Shown: positions 27,526 through 35,693, counted from the first letter of the stretch. The stretch is 53,014 nt of DNA from an uncultured Eubacteriales bacterium (GCA_949294665.1 CASFID010000068.1:1-53014); one strand, 5' to 3'. Translations and numbers: made by a program. Notes: generated by a model not told the origin, from the letters alone.

Positions 27526-28050
27526 CTATCTCACATAAACGATATAATCGTCTTTTCTCGGCTTTGCCTGCGGCATGGCGCCGTCCGCCGGATATCCCAG
27601 GATACAGTGTCCGACGCCGATATAGTCTCCCTCGACGCCCCATTTCTTTAGAAGCGCTTTTCCCTCTTCCGAATCGAACACCTCGCGCGCGCGATGGATC
27701 CAGCAGGATCCCACTCCTACGGCATACGCCGCATTCATCAGGTTCCCCAGCACGAGAGAACCGTCCTCCACACATGTGTTGCGGTTTTTGTCTGCAAGCA
27801 CCACGAGAACTGTCGGAGCCCCGTAGAACGGATCGGTGTCAGAGCCCAGATATTTCGCGTTCAGCTCAGACAGGTGATCTCTCGTCTCCTTATCCTGTAC
27901 CACCACGATCTTCGGAGACTGCATCCCCATCCCCGTGGGCGCATAGGTCCCCGCCTCAAGGATCTTCTGCAGTTCCTCCTCTTTGATCTGCTCCGGTCTG
28001 TATGCGCGGATGCTTCTTCTCTCTTTTAAGTCTTTTAATGTTGATTCCAT
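27526..28050 (-). CDS. Nitroreductase-family flavoprotein
   Basis: FMN-dependent NAD(P)H oxidoreductase fold of 174 residues. Visible motifs are the FMN-binding RRSIRAYRPEQI at the N-terminus, YAPTGMGMQSPKIVVVQ, LVLGNLMNAAYAVGVGSCWIHRAR and the C-terminal GHCILGYPAD. I chose the ATG at 28050 because GGAGGAG lies six bases upstream; an earlier in-frame start at 28074 would add eight residues. The physiological substrate cannot be inferred. It lies about 85 bases after the Nif11-like gene on the same strand. Confidence 0.92.
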   Translation of the reverse strand: MESTLKDLKERRSIRAYRPEQIKEEELQKILEAGTYAPTGMGMQSPKIVVVQDKETRDHLSELNAKYLGSDTDPFYGAPTVLVVLADKNRNTCVEDGSLVLGNLMNAAYAVGVGSCWIHRAREVFDSEEGKALLKKWGVEGDYIGVGHCILGYPADGAMPQAKPRKDDYIVYVR

Positions 28051-28134
28051 GTTCGTCTCCTCCTTTAAGTCCAAAAATCCCGCCGCAGACAGCAGGGTGT
28101 CAGACCGGCGTCTTCTGCCGTCCCTGTCCGCTGC

Positions 28135-28416
28135 TTATTCCAGACTGGCAAAGAACATCTCATAGAGATCATCCTCGCCTTCCAGTTTCGGAGAATTCTC
28201 TCCGCCGCCGTTAGTGCTGCGCTTCATCGTCGCATAGAACTCATCGCCTGCCTGGATCACGTCCATCGGGTAGATCTCATATCCCGCCTCCCGGCAGACA
28301 CGACAGAAAGCTCCCAGAGCATCTTCCTCTTCCTTCGTCTTTAAAAACCTGTCTCTTAGTTCCTCGTCATGCAGAGCCCTGTTCTGCAGTTCGTCCAGCA
28401 TCTCTACCGTGTTCAT
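28135..28416 (-). CDS. Nif11-like small protein
   Basis: A 93-residue acidic protein. The N-terminal two thirds resemble the Nif11 domain (LDELQNRALHDEELRDRFL, then FCRVCREAGYEIYPMDVIQAG). A STNGGG motif follows, then an acidic tail ending LYEMFFASLE. In RiPP systems Nif11 domains act as leader peptides ending at GG, but no modification enzyme or peptidase/transporter is nearby and the tail lacks Cys and Thr and has only two Ser, so a precursor role is doubtful. I prefer the ATG at 28416 with AGAGGGTG upstream; a GTG at 28425 overlaps the dehydrogenase stop. It is probably coupled to the dehydrogenase. Confidence 0.7.
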   Translation of the reverse strand: MNTVEMLDELQNRALHDEELRDRFLKTKEEEDALGAFCRVCREAGYEIYPMDVIQAGDEFYATMKRSTNGGGENSPKLEGEDDLYEMFFASLE

Positions 28417-28421
28417 CTCGG

Positions 28422-29603
28422 TCACCCTCTCGCATTCTTGTAAATCCGGTACATATCCTCTTTGTCAAGCTTTTTGATGCAGCCGATGGTCCGTCTGCCG
28501 AAATGGCTGCATTTTTCCGCCAGTTCCCGCATCTGGTCCTCATTGAGCTCTATCCCCATATCCCGGATGCTCACCGGCATTTCCAGCGCCCGGTAGAAAT
28601 CTTCCATCGCCTCTATGCCTTTTAGCGCTGTCGCAGCGTCATCCTCTTCCGGCTCCACTCCCATGACATTTACCGCGAACTTTGCAAAACGCTCCAAAGC
28701 CGCATCCATCACATAGCGGGCCCAGCTCCCCCAGACCGCCGCAAGTCCGGCGCCATGGGCCACGTCGAACATCCCGCCAAGTTCATGCTCCAGCTGATGG
28801 CTGGCCCAGTCGCCGCCGTCTGTCCCGCATCCGGTCAGCCCGTTGTGAGAAAGGCTGCCTGCCCACATCACCTCAGCCCTTGCATTATAATTGTCCGGTT
28901 CCGTCATCAGGATCTTCGCATGTTTCATCACCGTCCGAAGCAGATGTTCACTGATGCCGTCGGTTATCTCCATGTTATCGCAATGATTAAAATAGCGCTC
29001 CATTGTGTGCATCATAATATCAACGCACCCGCTGGCAGTCTGATATTTCGGCAGCGTCATAGTCAGTTCCGGATCCATCACTGCAAAACGCACTCTTCCA
29101 AAGTCGCTGCTGTATCCCCGTTTAAGCCACCCGTTCTCATTTGTTATAACAGAAGAATCGCTCATCTCCGAGCCCGCCGCCGCGATGGTCAGGACTACGC
29201 CGATGGGCAGACAGCCTTCTACTCTCCTTTTCCCGTCATAGAAATCCCATACGTCGCCGTCATTTGCCACGCCGTAACCGATCGCTTTTGCAGAATCGAT
29301 CACGCTGCCGCCGCCCACGGCGAGGATAAAATCAGCGTTCTCCCTTTTGCAGAGCTCAATCCCCTCATACACAAGAGACAGCCGGGGATTCGGCACGACT
29401 CCGCCCAGAGAAATGTAACGGATCCCCGCCTCGTCGAGAGAACGGTATATGCGCTCCAGCAGACCACTCCTTATCACACTGCCGCTTCCATAATGAACAA
29501 GCACTTTCCGGCAGCCCTGCTCCGCGACGAGCTGCCCGGTCTGATCTTCGGTTCCTTTTCCAAATACGACTTTCGTCGGTGTGTAATACTGAAAATTTTC
29601 CAT
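28422..29603 (-). CDS. Iron-containing alcohol dehydrogenase (BdhA/YqhD-like)
   Basis: NAD(P)H-dependent group III alcohol dehydrogenase of 393 residues. The nucleotide-binding motif is AVGGGSVIDSAKAI. The metal ligands are expected in GCVDIMMHTMERYF and in the later SHQLEHELGGMFDVAHGAGLA, where Asp and three His are all present. The sequence is nearest to the butanol dehydrogenase/YqhD group by motif style. The chosen start (MENFQYYTPTK) has AAGGAG upstream; an extended frame to 29690 would add 29 atypical residues. The substrate is unknown. The small Nif11-like gene overlaps or abuts its stop. Confidence 0.93.
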   Translation of the reverse strand: MENFQYYTPTKVVFGKGTEDQTGQLVAEQGCRKVLVHYGSGSVIRSGLLERIYRSLDEAGIRYISLGGVVPNPRLSLVYEGIELCKRENADFILAVGGGSVIDSAKAIGYGVANDGDVWDFYDGKRRVEGCLPIGVVLTIAAAGSEMSDSSVITNENGWLKRGYSSDFGRVRFAVMDPELTMTLPKYQTASGCVDIMMHTMERYFNHCDNMEITDGISEHLLRTVMKHAKILMTEPDNYNARAEVMWAGSLSHNGLTGCGTDGGDWASHQLEHELGGMFDVAHGAGLAAVWGSWARYVMDAALERFAKFAVNVMGVEPEEDDAATALKGIEAMEDFYRALEMPVSIRDMGIELNEDQMRELAEKCSHFGRRTIGCIKKLDKEDMYRIYKNARG

Positions 29604-29676
29604 GCCTCCATCTCCTTTTCCTGTTATCCTGTCATACTTTTCTAACGCTTTCCGGCAGCACTTGCCGCCTGCGACG

Positions 29677-30207
29677 CTATACGATTTCAATCTGGCACAT
29701 CTTCATTGCCTCCGCCGCCTGCTCATGGCTCTGCGGCGTCACGCCCGCACAGCACGAAATGTCGACCTCGACCGGCACTTCCGGCAGGTATGCTTTCAGG
29801 AGCAGCGCATTGGAGATCACGCAGATGTCTGTGCACAGCCCCACCAGTGTGATCTTTTCAACCGGCTCTGCAGTATCGTTTAACTGTTTTACATATTCGC
29901 CCAGTTCCACGCTTCCAAACGTAGGCTTATCGATGACCATGTACCCTGCTTTACTGCCCAGGGCTTCCGCCACTTCCCTGTCGAGCTGCCAGCCCGGTGT
30001 GTCCTTCACGCAGTGCACGACCGGAAGATGCCTTCCTTCCGCACTCTCCAGATAATCTTCGTCATGCGTATCTCTCGTAGCGATCACTTTTCCTTCAAAT
30101 TTACGGATCTTCTCCACGACGGCCGGGACGATCCCGACGGCTTCCTTCGTGCCGAGAGAGCCGTCGATAAAATCCTTTTGCATGTCTACAACTACAAGTA
30201 CATTCAT
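29677..30207 (-). CDS. Isochorismatase-family cysteine hydrolase (nicotinamidase-like)
   Basis: A 176-residue protein of the isochorismatase fold. The catalytic triad is visible: Asp in VVDMQKDF (residue 8), Lys in DKPTFGS and Cys in LVGLCTDICV, followed by the cis-peptide region. The size and the VDMQKDFIDG opening resemble small nicotinamidase/pyrazinamidase-like proteins, but substrate assignment from sequence alone is not secure. It is transcribed toward the alcohol dehydrogenase gene with a 73-base gap. Confidence 0.88.
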   Translation of the reverse strand: MNVLVVVDMQKDFIDGSLGTKEAVGIVPAVVEKIRKFEGKVIATRDTHDEDYLESAEGRHLPVVHCVKDTPGWQLDREVAEALGSKAGYMVIDKPTFGSVELGEYVKQLNDTAEPVEKITLVGLCTDICVISNALLLKAYLPEVPVEVDISCCAGVTPQSHEQAAEAMKMCQIEIV

Positions 30208-30247
30208 TTTTCTTCTCCTCTCTTCCAGTGTGCCGTCCTCTCTGCAC

Positions 30248-31117
30248 TCATACTATGTGCGGGCGGTATTTCACATCATAATAAAATATGTATTGCTGCA
30301 TCACTCCTGCGCACCCTTTATATCTCTCAAACGGGAATCCGCCGGGATAGTGGAGTTCCAGCACTTTCTTAATATGGGTATCCACCGGAAAGGCGTCCAT
30401 CTGGTGCAGGGCGAACAGACAGATACAGTCAGCCACCTTGCCGCCGATGCCGGAGAGCCGCATAAGCTCCGCACGGGCTTCCGTATACTCCATTCCTCTC
30501 AATGCGTCCAGATCGATCCCGCCCCCGGCGACCATCCCGGCCGTCTGACAGATATATTTACTTCGGTATCCCAGTTTCAGTCCCCGCAGTTCCTCTTCCG
30601 TTGCCTGTGCGAGTTCCTCTGCCCGGGGAAACGCGTGATACGCTCTCCCGTCCGGCGTTTTCTGTCTCTTTCCGTACCTTTCGCTGAGCGCCCGGATCAG
30701 CCCTTTGATCCGGGGGATATTGTTCTGCTGGGAGAGAATGAATGTAATGATCATCTCCCATACATCCTGCCTGAGAATGCGGATACCTCTGCCGAACGCG
30801 GCGGCGCTTTTGAGATATCCATCTTCCTCATCGATCAGACCGATATAATCGGAATACGGCGCCGAAAGATCGAAATACTCTTTCCAGAATGCCTCATATT
30901 CTTCCTGTGTGCAGTGCAGAATCGTCTCTCCATATGTCTCTGTCCTTCCTGCTTTGTCCGCTTCATCTGCCAGAGCCTTTTGCCGGATCCCGATCTTCAG
31001 GTATCTGTCGCCCGCCAGCAGCTCGTATGTATCCTCTGACACAGCGTCCAGCCGAAAGCATTGACCAGACTCGCAGATCTGAGGGATGGAGAAACAGTTG
31101 TCCTCTATCGTAACCAT
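30248..31117 (-). CDS. ogg: 8-oxoguanine DNA glycosylase (HhH-GPD family)
   Basis: Base-excision repair enzyme of 289 residues. An N-terminal OGG-type beta domain carries the typical SGQCFRL. The HhH-GPD domain contains ILSQQNNIPRIKGLI, the hairpin LSGIGGKVADC with the catalytic Lys, and the catalytic Asp in FPVDTHI. I chose the ATG at 31117 (MVTIEDN), as in other family members. A GTG at 31129 would add four residues but has the poorer upstream spacing. Confidence 0.9.
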   Translation of the reverse strand: MVTIEDNCFSIPQICESGQCFRLDAVSEDTYELLAGDRYLKIGIRQKALADEADKAGRTETYGETILHCTQEEYEAFWKEYFDLSAPYSDYIGLIDEEDGYLKSAAAFGRGIRILRQDVWEMIITFILSQQNNIPRIKGLIRALSERYGKRQKTPDGRAYHAFPRAEELAQATEEELRGLKLGYRSKYICQTAGMVAGGGIDLDALRGMEYTEARAELMRLSGIGGKVADCICLFALHQMDAFPVDTHIKKVLELHYPGGFPFERYKGCAGVMQQYIFYYDVKYRPHIV

Positions 31118-31153
31118 GATGTATGCCACTTTCCCGTAAATTTCGATGTGATC

Positions 31154-31162
31154 ATTATAGCA
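31154..31162 (-). promoter_or_regulatory. Extended -10 promoter of the glycosylase gene
   Basis: On the minus strand TGCTATAAT gives a perfect -10 with the TGn extension. No good -35 is present at 17 bases, as is common for extended -10 promoters. It lies about 35 bases from the start codon. Confidence 0.55.
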
Positions 31163-31193
31163 CGATTCTGTCTTCCGAAAAAGTATGAAATAA

Positions 31194-31236
31194 AACAGAC
31201 AGCAGAAGGCGGAAATGATCTCCGTCTGCTGCTGTC
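31194..31236 (-). terminator. Terminator after the CcdA-TlpA gene
   Basis: GACAGCAGAAGGCGGA (31198-31213) pairs with TCCGTCTGCTGCTGTC (31221-31236) with two mismatches. A T-rich stretch follows on the minus strand and a shorter one on the plus strand. It begins six bases after the CcdA-TlpA stop. Confidence 0.75.
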
Positions 31237-31241
31237 CGTTT

Positions 31242-32603
31242 TTATTCCTGTTTTGCGCTGAGTCCCAGCGTCTCTTCTATGATGCTCCTCATGATATCTT
31301 CCGGCATCTGTCCGGGGACATATCCATACAGATCCCCGTCTTCCGTTATCATAAATGTGGTCGGGAAAGCGGAAATCCCATACTCGGCGAACATCTCACC
31401 ACTCTCGTCCATGAGCACCGGATAGGTATATCCGTTCTCTTCCATAAACGCGGCGATCTCTTCCGCCGATCCTTCCTGTCCGATCTCCGGTCCTGCAACC
31501 CCAAGTATGGCAACTTCTGCGTCCTCGCCCTGCGCCGAATATTCTTCATAAAGTTTCTGGATATCGGGCATCTCTCTCCGGCACGGTCCGCACCATGTCG
31601 CCCAGAAGTTCAGAAAGATAACCTTTCCCTTGTAATCCGCCAGAGTGTGCGTATTCCCATACTGATCGGTCAGCTCAAGATCCGCCAGCGGAGCCGGACT
31701 GAGTTCGTATTCGCCCTCCCCGGAATCCTCCTCTTCCGCCGCGCTCTCCCCGCTGCCGGAAGCAGCGTCTTTCTGAGCGTCGTCTTCTTTCGCGGCGCTG
31801 TCCTCCTGCGCAGCGTCCTCCCCGGACGAACTGTCGTCCCGAGCCGTTTCTTCCTCCGAAGAACTGCCTTTCTCCACATCTGCGGACTCATACCGCACGG
31901 AGGACAGATAACCTGTGATATCGTTCATCCTTCCCGTAAACATGAGGATTCCCATAAGGATCATCAGGACGCCGCCGATCTTTACCGTATATGTCACTGC
32001 TTTCATATGCTTTTTAAAGAATCCCAGGAGTCTGGCAGTAAACAGTCCGGCTGCAAGAAACGGCAGGATAAAGCCAAGCGTATACACCCCTATGAGCATG
32101 AACCCCGCCGCGCTCGTCTTCGCGCTCCCCGCCATCAGCAGCACGCTCGTGAGCGCCGGTCCTACGCATGGCGTCCAGGCGAAGCTGAACAAAAATCCCA
32201 TAAGAAACGCCGTCACAGGCGACATCGTCATCTTCTCCAGGCGTACCGGGAGCCTGTGTTCTCCGCCAAGCAGCCTGGACTTGCCGAATACGCCGATCTG
32301 GTACAGACCGAACAGGATAATGAGAATGCCGCCGATGCGTGCAAAGAGCATCCTCTGTTCACTGAAAAATCTTCCCACAGCCGATGCGCCCGCTCCGAGT
32401 ATAAAGAAAGCCGCGCTTATGCCCAACGTAAACATGAGCACCCTGAGAAACAGCCTCAGTTTCCTGCTCTCATCAGACAATCCCCCCGAAAGGTATCCCA
32501 AATACAACGGCACGAGCGGAAGCACGCAGGGCGAAAAGAAGCTGATAAGTCCCTGTATAAATACCGTAAAAGCTGATATTCCTGTCTCTATCGAAAATCC
32601 CAT
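31242..32603 (-). CDS. CcdA-like thiol transporter fused to a TlpA-type thioredoxin
   Basis: A 453-residue fusion. Residues 1-220 form a CcdA/DsbD-type membrane domain with six hydrophobic helices and the motifs FFSPCVLPLVPLYLG and FAWTPCVGP, whose Cys residues carry electrons across the membrane. A very acidic Ser/Glu/Asp/Ala linker follows (about 225-295). The C-terminal domain (about 300-453) is an extracytoplasmic thioredoxin with the active site WCGPC and the cis-Pro segment ISAFPTTFMI. Both partners of a disulfide-reducing relay are thus on one chain. It stands alone between the glycosylase and the aldolase subunit genes. Confidence 0.92.
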   Translation of the reverse strand: MGFSIETGISAFTVFIQGLISFFSPCVLPLVPLYLGYLSGGLSDESRKLRLFLRVLMFTLGISAAFFILGAGASAVGRFFSEQRMLFARIGGILIILFGLYQIGVFGKSRLLGGEHRLPVRLEKMTMSPVTAFLMGFLFSFAWTPCVGPALTSVLLMAGSAKTSAAGFMLIGVYTLGFILPFLAAGLFTARLLGFFKKHMKAVTYTVKIGGVLMILMGILMFTGRMNDITGYLSSVRYESADVEKGSSSEEETARDDSSSGEDAAQEDSAAKEDDAQKDAASGSGESAAEEEDSGEGEYELSPAPLADLELTDQYGNTHTLADYKGKVIFLNFWATWCGPCRREMPDIQKLYEEYSAQGEDAEVAILGVAGPEIGQEGSAEEIAAFMEENGYTYPVLMDESGEMFAEYGISAFPTTFMITEDGDLYGYVPGQMPEDIMRSIIEETLGLSAKQE

Positions 32604-32675
32604 AGTCGATCGTTCTCCTGTTTTTATTCTGGCGTTCTGCCAGATTCAGGATACCATATCCCATGGAAAAAGAAC

Positions 32676-32690
32676 AGTGACATTGTCACA
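32676..32690 (-). terminator. Weak terminator candidate after the GatZ/KbaZ gene
   Basis: GTGAC and GTCAC (32677-32689) form a five-base stem. On the minus strand TTCTTTTTCC follows a few bases later. The stem is short. Confidence 0.35.
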
Positions 32691-32691
32691 G

Positions 32692-34017
32692 TCACATCAG
32701 TTCGCTCTGATGGGTGGCGTACAGGTACTCATCGATCGTATTCGTGATCCTGTCCTCAATAAGAGCGACCGGATCAGGTTCAAGCATTCCCTCGCGTACT
32801 TTCGTGTACTGAATCGGCATAAACTGACTTAAAAGGTTCAAAGGAATCCCCACAGTGCGAAGATTGCCGAGCAGGCGCTGCAGAGCCGCCTCCACCTCCG
32901 GCACCGGCATATAGTATCTGCACCGGTCGGAGAAGGAATATTTCCGTTTCAGCCGCAGTTCTCTCTGCGTCCCCTGATAATGTTTTCTCCAGTGCTTATC
33001 GTCCTTTAACATCGCTTCATCCAGCGTCTCTGCAAACCTGCTCGGCTGTATATCCGTTCCGCAAAGCAGTTCTTTCTCGATATGCTCCAGAGCGAACACC
33101 GCTTCCCGCATCGCAAATGTAAGTCCGGGCCCGACTTTGAGAATCCCTACGCCGTCCTCAACAAGTTCGCGCAGTCTGACCTTTGTCTGATAATCCGTTG
33201 AATGGCCCTCGAACACCAGGGATGGAAAATCCTTAATGGACGCCATCAGTTCTTTCGCCTTTTCCCGGTCGTACTCCGTACACCCGCTGTCCTTCTCTTC
33301 AACACCCGGCTGGACTACAACGCCGATCACACGATCCCACACGCTGCTGTCAAGCCCTGCTTCACTGAATGCTTTCTCAAACGCCGCAACCGTATTTTTA
33401 AAGTCCTCGACTTTCGTCACCTGGACGCCATTGTCTCCGCTTCCCACGGCGCCGCCCGGTATCGGAACCTCGCTTCCGATTATGTAGACCGGAGGGATAG
33501 CGTCAGGCTCTTTTTCGAGCAGTTTCCTGTATGTCTCTTCCGCCACACGCGCAAGTCTCGCTCCCCGGCCGGCGATGATCTCGTCAGACAGGCGGACATC
33601 CGGATCGTCGCTGCCTGTTTTCATGCTCGTATCGATATGGATCTTGGTGAAACCTGCTCCCACATAATGGCGGATCAGTTCTTCCGCATCGGCCATGGCT
33701 CCGGCTTCGTCTTTCCGGGCAAAAGTAAGCGGACCGAGGTGATCCCCGCCCAGAAACACCTTTGTTTTGTCAAACCCGATATTCCCGGCGATGTCAAGGA
33801 CAAACTCCTTAAAATCCGCCGGCTTCATTCCTGTGTACCCTCCGTTCTGATCGCACTGATTCGCCGTACTTTCGATCAGGACGCAGGAGCCGTCCGCCAG
33901 CCCTCTTTTCAACGCGGCTTCGATCACATATCTGTTTGCGCTGCAGACTGAATAGATACCAACATTTTTCCCCTGTTTCTGCAATTCTACGATTCTCTTT
34001 AACGGATTCTGACGCAT
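32692..34017 (-). CDS. kbaZ: Tagatose-1,6-bisphosphate aldolase, GatZ/KbaZ-type subunit
   Basis: A 441-residue member of the GatZ/KbaZ family, the non-catalytic partner needed for full activity and stability of the class II aldolase GatY/KbaY. Family hallmarks include the N-terminal GIYSVCSANRYVIEAAL, LIESTANQCDQNGGYTGM, VFLGGDHLGPLTF, IHIDTSMK and the conserved VFEGHSTDYQT. The name kbaZ rather than gatZ is chosen from the amino-sugar context. It is divergent from the catalytic subunit gene, with a 199-base control region between them. Confidence 0.92.
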   Translation of the reverse strand: MRQNPLKRIVELQKQGKNVGIYSVCSANRYVIEAALKRGLADGSCVLIESTANQCDQNGGYTGMKPADFKEFVLDIAGNIGFDKTKVFLGGDHLGPLTFARKDEAGAMADAEELIRHYVGAGFTKIHIDTSMKTGSDDPDVRLSDEIIAGRGARLARVAEETYRKLLEKEPDAIPPVYIIGSEVPIPGGAVGSGDNGVQVTKVEDFKNTVAAFEKAFSEAGLDSSVWDRVIGVVVQPGVEEKDSGCTEYDREKAKELMASIKDFPSLVFEGHSTDYQTKVRLRELVEDGVGILKVGPGLTFAMREAVFALEHIEKELLCGTDIQPSRFAETLDEAMLKDDKHWRKHYQGTQRELRLKRKYSFSDRCRYYMPVPEVEAALQRLLGNLRTVGIPLNLLSQFMPIQYTKVREGMLEPDPVALIEDRITNTIDEYLYATHQSELM

Positions 34018-34036
34018 CTTTCCTACTCCTTTTTCT

Positions 34037-34057
34037 TTTTATCGTAGCACGATAAAA
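34037..34057. promoter_or_regulatory. Palindromic operator candidate upstream of kbaZ
   Basis: TTTTATCG (34037-34044), five bases, CGATAAAA (34050-34057). The eight-base arms match perfectly and lie just upstream of the kbaZ ribosome binding site, a typical repressor position. The cognate factor is unknown. Confidence 0.5.
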
Positions 34058-34079
34058 CAGGTCCTACTTTGGATTATTT

Positions 34080-34116
34080 AAACGATCGTTTGCATTTTTT
34101 AAGAAAGTAAAAAATG
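34080..34116. promoter_or_regulatory. kbaZ/kbaY control region with the shared GTTTGYAYTTTTT motif
   Basis: The palindrome AAACGATCGTTT (34080-34091) overlaps GTTTGCATTTTTT (34088-34100). That word is one copy of a motif also found upstream of PTS IIB and between nagA and the AraC-type regulator. CATTTTTT (34093-34100) and AAAAAATG (34109-34116) add a further inverted repeat. Confidence 0.55.
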
Positions 34117-34119
34117 GAA

Positions 34120-34148
34120 AGACAGAACAGGCAGTTGTGTGCTATACT
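34120..34148 (+). promoter_or_regulatory. Predicted kbaY promoter
   Basis: An extended -10 (TGCTATACT, -10 at 34143-34148) with only a weak -35 (AGACAG at 34120-34125). The shared motif at 34088-34100 would be centred near -61, a usual place for an upstream activator. Confidence 0.55.
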
Positions 34149-34216
34149 GATAGCAGTGAAACGGCGTCCTCAAAAGGATTGCGCCGGAAAAATTCTAAAG
34201 AATCGAGGTTATTTTT

Positions 34217-35068
34217 ATGCCATTAGTTACAACAAATGAAATGCTGAAAAAAGCACAGGACGGCCATTACGCAGTAGGCGCTTTCAACGTGGAAAATATG
34301 GAAATGGTCATGGCGGTCATCAAGGCTGCGGAGGAAATGAAAGCTCCGGTCATTATGCAGACAACTCCTTCAACGATCCGATACGCGGGACTGGATTACT
34401 ATCTCGCCATGGTCCGGACCGCGGCAGAACGCGCGGACGTGCCGGTTGCCATGCATTTAGATCATGGAAACAGCTTCGAGCTGGCTATGCAGGCTCTTCG
34501 CAAAGGGTACACTTCCATCATGATCGACGGCTCTCACGAATCTTTTGAAGAAAATATCGCCCTGACGCGCCGTGTAGTGGACGCGTGCGCTCCGTCTGCG
34601 ATCAGCGTTGAAGCTGAGCTCGGAAAGGTCGGCGGAAAAGAGGACGATCTTGAGGCCGCAGACGACTCTCCGTTCACAGATCCGAAGCAGGCGCAGGAAT
34701 TTGCAGAGCGTACCCAGGTGAACTCTCTGGCTGTTGCGATCGGAACAGCACACGGTTTCTATAAAGGTGTTCCGAAGCTTGACTTTGACCGTTTAAGCGC
34801 GATCCGCGAGCTCGTCTCCATCCCGCTTATCCTCCATGGCGCTTCCGGCGTTCCGGACGACGCGGTACGTGAATCGATCACACGCGGCATCTGTAAAGTT
34901 AATTTTGCGACTGAATTAAGAGCTGCTTTCAGCGACGGTGTGAAAGCATATCTTGCGGAGAATCCTGACGCATATGATCCGAAGAAATACAATGCTGTCG
35001 GAATGGAGCATGTAACTGCTCTTGTAAAACAGAAGATCGACGTGTGCGGATCAGAGGGAAAAGCCTGA
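34217..35068 (+). CDS. kbaY: Class II tagatose/fructose-bisphosphate aldolase (KbaY/GatY type)
   Basis: Zinc-dependent aldolase splitting tagatose-1,6-bisphosphate into DHAP and glyceraldehyde-3-phosphate. The 283 residues show the class II motifs: HLDHG with catalytic Asp and zinc His near 81-85, the zinc Glu region VEAELG, zinc His in GTAHGFYKG and zinc His in LILHGASG. Length matches the KbaY/GatY group. Pairing with a GatZ/KbaZ gene favours tagatose-bisphosphate over fructose-bisphosphate as substrate. It is transcribed away from kbaZ and followed by a strong terminator. Confidence 0.93.
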   Translation: MPLVTTNEMLKKAQDGHYAVGAFNVENMEMVMAVIKAAEEMKAPVIMQTTPSTIRYAGLDYYLAMVRTAAERADVPVAMHLDHGNSFELAMQALRKGYTSIMIDGSHESFEENIALTRRVVDACAPSAISVEAELGKVGGKEDDLEAADDSPFTDPKQAQEFAERTQVNSLAVAIGTAHGFYKGVPKLDFDRLSAIRELVSIPLILHGASGVPDDAVRESITRGICKVNFATELRAAFSDGVKAYLAENPDAYDPKKYNAVGMEHVTALVKQKIDVCGSEGKA

Positions 35069-35096
35069 ATCCTGCGCGCAGACACAATCACAACAT

Positions 35097-35135
35097 AAAA
35101 GAGATCCCGCACCACAGTGATGCGGGATCTCTTTT
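35097..35135. terminator. Bidirectional terminator after kbaY
   Basis: GAGATCCCGCA (35101-35111) and TGCGGGATCTC (35121-35131) form a perfect 11-bp stem, flanked by AAAA and TTTT. It serves kbaY on the plus strand and the convergent membrane protein gene on the minus strand. Confidence 0.92.
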
Positions 35136-35150
35136 ATGTCGTCTGTTTCC

Positions 35151-35693
35151 TCATTTTTTCATCTTTGTCAGAGCGATAATGTGAAGTATCCCAAAGTAGA
35201 ATCCCACCAGGGCAAGGCATCCGCTGAATATGAGCAGCCCGACGGAATACTTTTCCACATAGGCATTCAGTATGATAAGCACCGCGAACAACAGATAGAG
35301 AAACGCAAGCACGATGACTCTCCCTCTCTCCTTGTTCTCGATAATGTACTGCAGCGCGGATATACGCCGTTCAAAATCCACATCTGTCACAGGATCCAGT
35401 TTCTTTAAGAATACTCTGCGAAACGCAAACTCCGCCAGCGCCATCATGATCGCCCAGGCGATCAGCGCCTGCAGCCATGAAAGGAATGTCGCACCGAAGA
35501 GGATTGCCGCGAACAGGATCACGACAAATCTGTTCTTGTAGAATACAGCAGAGTTCTCGTTCGCCTTATCGATCAGATATCCCCGCCTTGTCACCAGATC
35601 GTAATAAATGGTGCGCCCTCTCTTATCCGTATATATATTTCTGCCTGAAAGCCGAATCTTCTCCACCGGTTTCCTCGATCTTTTCTTACTCAT
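35151..35693 (-). CDS. Unrecognised membrane protein coupled to nagA
   Basis: A 180-residue protein of no family I recognise. It has a basic N-terminus (MSKKRSRKPVEKIRL) and a polar segment with YTDKRGRTIYYDLVTRRGY. Two hydrophobic stretches follow near 56-88 (FVVILFAAILFGATFLSWLQALIAWAIMM), then a cytoplasmic loop, then a C-terminal pair (VIVLAFLYLLFAVLIILNAYV and VGLLIFSGCLALVGFYFGIL). It overlaps the end of nagA by eight bases, so translation is probably coupled. It might assist uptake or sensing of the amino sugar; that is only an inference from position. Confidence 0.75.
   Translation of the reverse strand: MSKKRSRKPVEKIRLSGRNIYTDKRGRTIYYDLVTRRGYLIDKANENSAVFYKNRFVVILFAAILFGATFLSWLQALIAWAIMMALAEFAFRRVFLKKLDPVTDVDFERRISALQYIIENKERGRVIVLAFLYLLFAVLIILNAYVEKYSVGLLIFSGCLALVGFYFGILHIIALTKMKK

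Noticed and set aside
28135-28416. Nif11-like gene as a RiPP precursor
   Set aside because: No lanthionine synthetase, radical SAM maturase or peptidase/ABC exporter nearby; the segment after GG has no Cys or Thr and only two Ser.
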